Shown: positions 6,801 to 10,156 of the stretch, piece by piece
Layout: each line of letters begins with the position of its first letter
Position numbering within the stretch: position 1 is the first letter of the stretch
Assembly (NCBI GenBank): GCA_947177465.1
Contig: CAMWUP010000053.1
Coordinates: 1-10,156 of the forward strand
Reading direction: 5' to 3'
Source of the DNA: an uncultured Lachnospiraceae bacterium
Lineage (GTDB): Bacteria > Bacillota > Clostridia > Lachnospirales > Lachnospiraceae
Length of the DNA stretch: 10,156 nucleotides
Translations under genes and position numbers: made by a program
Notes under the pieces: model-generated
What the model was told of the DNA's origin: nothing
Seen by the model: only the letters and a program-made list of their open reading frames with translations
Databases searched by the model: none

Positions 6801-8118
6801 TGAGCTGCACGCTGTCTACGGTATTGTTTTTGATTTTGATGCATTTCATGTCCTGCCCGCCGATATCGAGGATACAATCCACGTCAGGGTTGAAGAAGGC
6901 GGCGGCATAGTAATGGGCAACGGTCTCCACTTCCCCGTCATCTAACAGAAAAGCAGCCTTCATCAGCGCTTCCCCATAGCCTGTAGAGCAGGCGCGCACA
7001 ATTTGAACGTCCTTTGGCAGAATGGAATAAATTTCCTTTAAGGAGCGAATTGCAGTATTTAATGGGCTGCCGTCATTGCCGCTGTAGAAGGAGTAGAGAA
7101 GTTCTCCGTCTTTGGAAACCAGCGCAATCTTCGTGGTGGTGGAGCCTGCATCGATGCCGAGGAAGGCTTCGCCCTTGTAAGAGGCGAGGTCTGCGGTTTT
7201 TACATGGTGTCTGTTGTGGCGCTCTTGAAACGCCTGATAAGCCTCTTCATTTTCAAAGAGCGGCTCCATGCGCTCTACCTCAAACTCCATCTTGATTTCG
7301 GAGGAGAGCTTACCCACCATTTCCTCCATGGTGTAAAAAATTTCTTTCTTGGCATGTAAGGCGGAACCGATTGCCGCAAAAAGATGAGAATTATCCGTAT
7401 CTATAATATGCGCCTCATCTAATTTCAGAGTGCGGATAAAGGCAGCTTTTAATTCGGAAAGAAAATGCAGGGGACCGCCGAGAAAGGCAACATGTCCTCT
7501 GATGGGCTTGCCGCAGGCGAGACCGCTGATGGTCTGGTTCACCACTGCCTGAAAAATGGAAGCGGATAAGTCTTCCTTGGTAGCGCCCTCGTTGATGAGG
7601 GGCTGGATATCCGTCTTGGCGAATACGCCGCAGCGCGCGGCGATGGTGTATAGGGAGCGGTAATTTTTGGCATACTCATTAAGACCGGATGCATCCGTCT
7701 GTATCAGGGACGCCATCTGGTCGATAAAAGAGCCGGTGCCGCCGGCGCAGATACCATTCATACGCTGCTCTACATTTCCGCCCTCAAAATAGATGATTTT
7801 GGCGTCCTCTCCGCCGAGCTCGATGGCAACATCCGTCTGGGGGGCAAGCTCCTTTAAGGAGGTAGCGACAGCGATAACCTCCTGGGTAAAGGGAACACCT
7901 AAATGATTGGCAAGCGTCAGACCGCCGGAACCGGTAATCATGGGATGTACCGTGATATTTCCCAGCTTGTCATATGCTTTCTGCAAAAGGGAAGAAAGCG
8001 TTTCTCTGATATTGGCAAAATGCCTCTCATAATCGGAGAACAGAATGGTATGCTGTTCATCGAGAATTGCAATCTTGACTGTGGTGGAGCCGATATCAAT
8101 ACCAAGCGTATATGTCAT
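3895..8118 (-). CDS. Giant 2-hydroxyacyl-CoA dehydratase activase-like fusion protein (BadF x2 + DUF2229 + HgdB-like)
   Basis: A 1407-aa cytoplasmic Fe-S ATPase-type protein. Domain 1 (1-260) and domain 2 (318-580) are both BadF/BadG/BcrA/BcrD (HgdC) ATPase folds. Each has the phosphate-1 loop (GIDIGSTT at 6-13; GIDAGSTT at 321-328) and the cysteines that bridge a [4Fe-4S] cluster in HgdC dimers (C124 in NGICAGGTGSF and C163 in ARCGVF; C443 in EACSSGCGSF and C482 in TRCTVF). One chain could therefore mimic the HgdC homodimer. A Cys-rich linker follows (C604, C607, C611, C630), then a DUF2229-like activase-related region (about 670-980) and an HgdB-like C-terminal region (about 1005-1395) with conserved CYP, GGGC and AQPFGC cysteines. 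The family is widespread in Clostridia as a stand-alone gene of unproven function; ATP-driven low-potential electron transfer is inferred. ATG 8118 is chosen because the AAAGGA site leaves 9 bases; ATG 8127 overlaps that site. Confidence 0.9.
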   Translation of the reverse strand: MTYTLGIDIGSTTVKIAILDEQHTILFSDYERHFANIRETLSSLLQKAYDKLGNITVHPMITGSGGLTLANHLGVPFTQEVIAVATSLKELAPQTDVAIELGGEDAKIIYFEGGNVEQRMNGICAGGTGSFIDQMASLIQTDASGLNEYAKNYRSLYTIAARCGVFAKTDIQPLINEGATKEDLSASIFQAVVNQTISGLACGKPIRGHVAFLGGPLHFLSELKAAFIRTLKLDEAHIIDTDNSHLFAAIGSALHAKKEIFYTMEEMVGKLSSEIKMEFEVERMEPLFENEEAYQAFQERHNRHHVKTADLASYKGEAFLGIDAGSTTTKIALVSKDGELLYSFYSGNDGSPLNTAIRSLKEIYSILPKDVQIVRACSTGYGEALMKAAFLLDDGEVETVAHYYAAAFFNPDVDCILDIGGQDMKCIKIKNNTVDSVQLNEACSSGCGSFIETFAKSLNYSVQDFADAALFAPHPIDLGTRCTVFMNSKVKQAQKEGASVADISAGLAYSVIKNALFKVIKVSDASSLGKNIVVQGGTFYNDAVLKSFEKIAGCEAVRPDIAGIMGAFGAALIARERFEAGYETTMLSFQKICELQFETSMAKCRGCTNNCRLTINKFSGGRQYISGNRCERGLGKDKTTSDVPNLFDYKLKRLFSYEPLSPDKAKRGQVGIPRVLNMYENYPFWFTFFTKLGYQVVLSPASNRKIYELGIESIPSESECYPAKLAHGHVTWLIKQNIPFIFYPALFYERDEVEGANNHYNCPIVTSYSENIKNNVEEIGRGEVVFRNPFMSFKSPETISAALIKEFKELPAAEIKEAVAAAWAEQSAAREDMKKKGEETLRWMHENGKRGIVLAGRPYHVDQEINHGIPELITSYGIAVLTEDSISHLGSPERPLIVSDQWMYHSRLYAAASYVKTTEELDLIQLNSFGCGLDAVTTDQVNDILSGSDKIYTCLKIDEVNNLGAARIRIRSLLSALRVREKQAKQRTLHSSAIEKVSFTEEMRKTYTILCPQMSPIHFEVLAPAFNACGYNFVVLNNDNKHSVDMGLKYVNNDACYPSLLVVGQIMEALLSGKYDLNRTAIIMSQTGGGCRATNYIGFIRRALEKADMAQIPVISLNLAGIESNPGFHLNADMLMRAAYGAVFGDIFMRCVYRMRPYEKEAGSVNAVHQKWLKTAQEFVSGKHLSFFRFNRLCREIVRDFDAIPIHEDLKKPRVGIVGEILVKFSPAGNNHLVELLEAEGAEAVMPDLIDFMLYCFYNQIYKAEELGMSKKAARISSLGIWAIEKLRGAAAKELKKSRHFTPPAHIRDLVKYAEPIVSIGNQTGEGWFLTGEMVEMIHSGVPNIVCAQPFGCLPNHVVGKGVIKELRRQYPASNIVAVDYDPGASEVNQLNRIKLMLSTAVTNLES

Positions 8119-8182
8119 AAGAATCATTCCTTTTTATTTTTTATTCCTGTGCAGATAAAAAACTGACCGCACAAACACGTAT

Positions 8183-8211
8183 ATTATACGACAGGAAGCG
8201 ACAAATTGCAA
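8183..8211 (-). promoter_or_regulatory. Promoter of the activase-like gene
   Basis: Read on the - strand, TTGCAA (8211-8206) is followed by 17 bases and a perfect TATAAT (8188-8183). Transcription would start near 8176, giving a leader of about 58 bases before ATG 8118. Confidence 0.8.
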
Positions 8212-8363
8212 CGAACAACACATGAATCTTTTGTAATATAGGCAGGAAATAATTTGAAAATTTTCGATTTTTAAATTATTTACAGTACCGCAGACAATAT
8301 CTGCGGCAAACAGGGGAAAATATAAAACTTTTCCAAAATTTATATGAAAAATTGGCGGATTGG
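8212..8363. promoter_or_regulatory. Divergent intergenic region with three hairpins
   Basis: There is no gene in this A/T-rich stretch. It holds an 8-bp A/T stem (aataattt 8248-8255 with aaattatt 8273-8280) enclosing gaaaattttc (8256-8265), a GC-rich hairpin (ccgcaga 8288-8294 with tctgcgg 8300-8306), and ggaaaa (8315-8320) with ttttcc (8329-8334). They lie between two divergent promoters, so they may be regulator sites or insulators. No T run makes the GC-rich hairpin a clear terminator. Confidence 0.4.
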
Positions 8364-8392
8364 TTTACTTTGGAAATTAGGAATGTTAGAAT
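8364..8392 (+). promoter_or_regulatory. Promoter of the Derlin-like/sigma-like operon
   Basis: TTTACT (8364-8369) has a 17-base gap to TAGAAT (8387-8392), and a TGT directly before the -10 gives an extended -10 (TGn). Transcription would begin near 8399, about 39 bases before ATG 8438. Confidence 0.65.
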
Positions 8393-8437
8393 ATATGCAG
8401 TCGTTTATATTGAAATGACCCAAGCGGGAGGATTTAT

Positions 8438-9352
8438 ATGAAGCCAATGAGTCGGTTTGAAAAGAAATTCGGAAAATACACAATACCGAATCTGTCCACG
8501 GTACTGATAGCGTGCTATGCAGTCGGATATATCATACAGCTTATCAATAGCAATTTCCTGTATTTTCTGACGTTAAATCCCTATGAGATACTGCATGGAC
8601 AGGTGTGGCGTCTGGTGAGCTGGATACTGGTACCGCCCTCCATGGGCAATATATTTACAACGCTGATTATGCTGTATTTTTACTGGTCCATCGGAACGAC
8701 GCTGGAGCGTACATGGGGCACCTATCGCTACAATGTATATATTTTTTCGGGTATGCTGTTTACTGTGATAGGCAGCTTTATTGCCATGGGAGCGGGGTAT
8801 CTTTTTTATGGAGAGGCATGGATGCTTTCGGGCAACGCAAAAGTGATTTTTTCTCAGGCATCGCTGTGTTTTAGCACATATTATATCAATATGTCCATTT
8901 TCCTTGCTTTTGCAGCGACGTTCCCCGATGTGCAGGTACTTCTGATGTTTTTAGTGCCCATCAAGGTAAAATGGATGGGGATTGTTTATGCAGTAATTAT
9001 TGCTTTTGATTTTATTGGTGGAGCAAGAGGAAATTTCATGACGCCTTTAGGGGCAATACAATTAGATTTCAGCCTGTTTTCACGCATTGCCATACTGTCT
9101 TCTTTGTTTAACTTTATTGTATTCTTCTTTACTTCAAGGAATCGTATTATCCGCAGTCCGAAGCAGATGAAGCGGCAGTACGAGTATAAGCGGGAGGTGC
9201 GCAGGAGCACAGCGGTTACAAAGCATAAATGTGCCATTTGCGGCAGGACGGATGAGTCCCATCCCGAGCTGGAATTCAGGTTTTGCTCCAAATGCAATGG
9301 CAACTACGAATATTGTCAGGAGCATTTGTTCAGCCATAAGCATGTTTTATAG
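8438..9352 (+). CDS. Rhomboid-superfamily, Derlin-like membrane protein with C-terminal zinc-binding tail
   Basis: A 304-aa membrane protein with about six helices between residues 17 and 232. GQVWRLVSWIL (54-64) and TTLERTWGTYRYNVYIFSG (87-105) match the L1-loop region of the rhomboid superfamily. The later ATFPDVQVLLMFLVPIKVKW (160-179) resembles the Derlin segment with the pattern NPxVxxxFFGxFxxxxxYLPW. The serine-protease motif GxSG and the catalytic His are not found (LCFSTYY and FIGGARG occupy those areas), so it is probably not a protease. After a basic stretch (233-256), the soluble tail has CAIC (265-268), CSKC (283-286), C293, H296, H300 and H302, a likely two-site zinc ribbon or treble-clef. 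The ribosome site GGGAGGA (8426-8432) precedes ATG 8438 by 5 bases. The Derlin comparison is from memory of family patterns. Confidence 0.75.
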   Translation: MKPMSRFEKKFGKYTIPNLSTVLIACYAVGYIIQLINSNFLYFLTLNPYEILHGQVWRLVSWILVPPSMGNIFTTLIMLYFYWSIGTTLERTWGTYRYNVYIFSGMLFTVIGSFIAMGAGYLFYGEAWMLSGNAKVIFSQASLCFSTYYINMSIFLAFAATFPDVQVLLMFLVPIKVKWMGIVYAVIIAFDFIGGARGNFMTPLGAIQLDFSLFSRIAILSSLFNFIVFFFTSRNRIIRSPKQMKRQYEYKREVRRSTAVTKHKCAICGRTDESHPELEFRFCSKCNGNYEYCQEHLFSHKHVL

Positions 9353-9392
9353 GCGGAAATGAAATAATCTTTGCAGCGATATGGAGGGGAGT

Positions 9393-10156
9393 ATGGAAAA
9401 AGAAGCATTGTTTGCCGGCAGGCTGGCGGAGCTTAAGACACTTGCGAAAGAGCAGGGAAGCTTTTTGACAGAGGAGCAGGTCGGGGAAGCGTTTGTTGGT
9501 TTTAATCTGGAAGCCGAAAAGCTGGATATGGTGCGTGATTATCTAAAGAAGAACGGCATTGGCGTGGGTGAACCCTTTGATGCCGATGACAATCTGTCTG
9601 GTGAAGAAAAGAACTATCTGAAGCTGTATCTGGAGGAGATTTCCGGATTGTCTGCTGTCAGTGGGGAGGAGAGAGAAGCCGTTTTTCTGGGCGCAATCGC
9701 CGGTAAGGAAGAGGCGCAGGCGAGGCTTCTGGAGCTTCTGCTGCCGCAAATTGCAGATATGGCGAGACTCTATGCAGGACAAGGCGTGCTTCTGGAGGAC
9801 TTAATCGGCGAAGGAAATGTTGCCGCGGCAGCAGGGGTAAAGCGGTTGGGCGAAGCACAGGCTGCAGTACGGGAGGACGCACAGCAGGCGGCATGGGCGG
9901 AAAGACTTCTGGCAAAGCAGATTATGGAGGCGATGGAGAGCTATGTGGCGGAAAATGCCGCCGAGAGCAAAAAGGACAGGCGGATTGCGGACAAGGTCAA
10001 CAAGGTAGCAGAGGCGGCGCGGGAGCTTGCCGAAGACTACGGGCGCAAGGTGACGGTGGAAGAGCTTGCGGCAGAGGGCAGTCTGTCGGTCAGGGCAATC
10101 GAGGAGGCAGTCCGTATCAGCGGAGGTAAAATAGAAGATTTGGAAGGTATGGATGG
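9393..10156 (+). CDS. Sigma-70-like protein with degenerate region 2.3-2.4 (3' end outside window)
   Basis: The reading frame is open from ATG 9393 to the window edge (254 residues seen). GGAGG (9383-9387) lies 5 bases upstream. Residues 1-60 resemble primary-sigma region 1.1 (EEQVGEAFVGFNLEAEKLDMV then YLKKNGIGV). Residues 75-105 resemble region 1.2 (YLKLYLEEISGLSAVSGEE). Residues 106-152 resemble regions 2.1-2.2, including GQGVLLEDLIGEGNVAAAAGVKR, the core-RNA-polymerase-binding helix pattern. Where sigma factors carry the aromatic STYATWWIRQAI melting helix and -10 readers, this protein has REDAQQAAWAERLLAKQI, so most aromatics are gone. Residues 195-250 again resemble region 3 (NKVAEAARELAEDYGRKVTVEELAAEG). 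It could bind RNA polymerase without melting promoters, or be a decayed or specialised sigma. It begins 40 bases after the Derlin-like gene with no terminator between, so cotranscription is likely. Confidence 0.75.
   Translation, partial: MEKEALFAGRLAELKTLAKEQGSFLTEEQVGEAFVGFNLEAEKLDMVRDYLKKNGIGVGEPFDADDNLSGEEKNYLKLYLEEISGLSAVSGEEREAVFLGAIAGKEEAQARLLELLLPQIADMARLYAGQGVLLEDLIGEGNVAAAAGVKRLGEAQAAVREDAQQAAWAERLLAKQIMEAMESYVAENAAESKKDRRIADKVNKVAEAARELAEDYGRKVTVEELAAEGSLSVRAIEEAVRISGGKIEDLEGMD

Noticed and set aside
8288..8306. Terminator in the divergent region
   Set aside because: The GC-rich hairpin is not followed by a T run on either strand and no gene reads toward it, since both flanking genes point away.

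Overview
The window looks like chromosome of a low-to-mid GC gut-type Clostridia, most likely a Lachnospiraceae. This is inferred from strong AGGAGG-type ribosome sites, sigma-A-like promoters, a YtrA-type GntR/ABC operon, a Clostridia-style sensor kinase tail and a very large fused 2-hydroxyacyl-CoA dehydratase activase-like protein. No species can be named from the sequence alone.

Layout: (1) 1-379 is the 3' end of a sensor histidine kinase on the + strand, followed by a hairpin terminator. (2) 380-1134 has no gene. It holds two copies of a roughly 150-bp structured repeat in opposite orientation (about 466-613 and 738-892), then a promoter with an overlapping 18-bp palindromic operator and a structured leader. 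(3) 1138-3846 is a four-gene + strand operon: a YtrA-like GntR repressor, an ABC ATPase and two six-helix permease subunits. It ends in a perfect 34-bp palindrome that also terminates the convergent gene. (4) 3895-8118 on the - strand is one 1407-residue protein with two BadF/HgdC-type ATPase domains, a Cys-rich linker, and activase-related and HgdB-like parts. It has its own good promoter. (5) 8128-8437 is a divergent intergenic region with several hairpins and a promoter for the last two genes. (6) 8438-9352 encodes a rhomboid-superfamily membrane protein without protease motifs, closest in pattern to Derlins, with a C-terminal zinc-binding tail. (7) 9393 to the window edge encodes a sigma-70-like protein whose promoter-melting and -10-recognition segment is degenerate. 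It is probably cotranscribed with the Derlin-like gene.

How the parts work together: the GntR protein probably represses its own promoter through the palindrome that overlaps the start of transcription, and so controls an ABC exporter or envelope-stress transporter of unknown substrate. The giant activase is a stand-alone unit; no dehydratase subunits, CoA transferase or electron-transfer genes lie beside it here. The most unusual items are the structured repeat pair, whose long arms differ between copies but remain self-complementary within each copy, and the neighbouring Derlin-like and degenerate-sigma genes.
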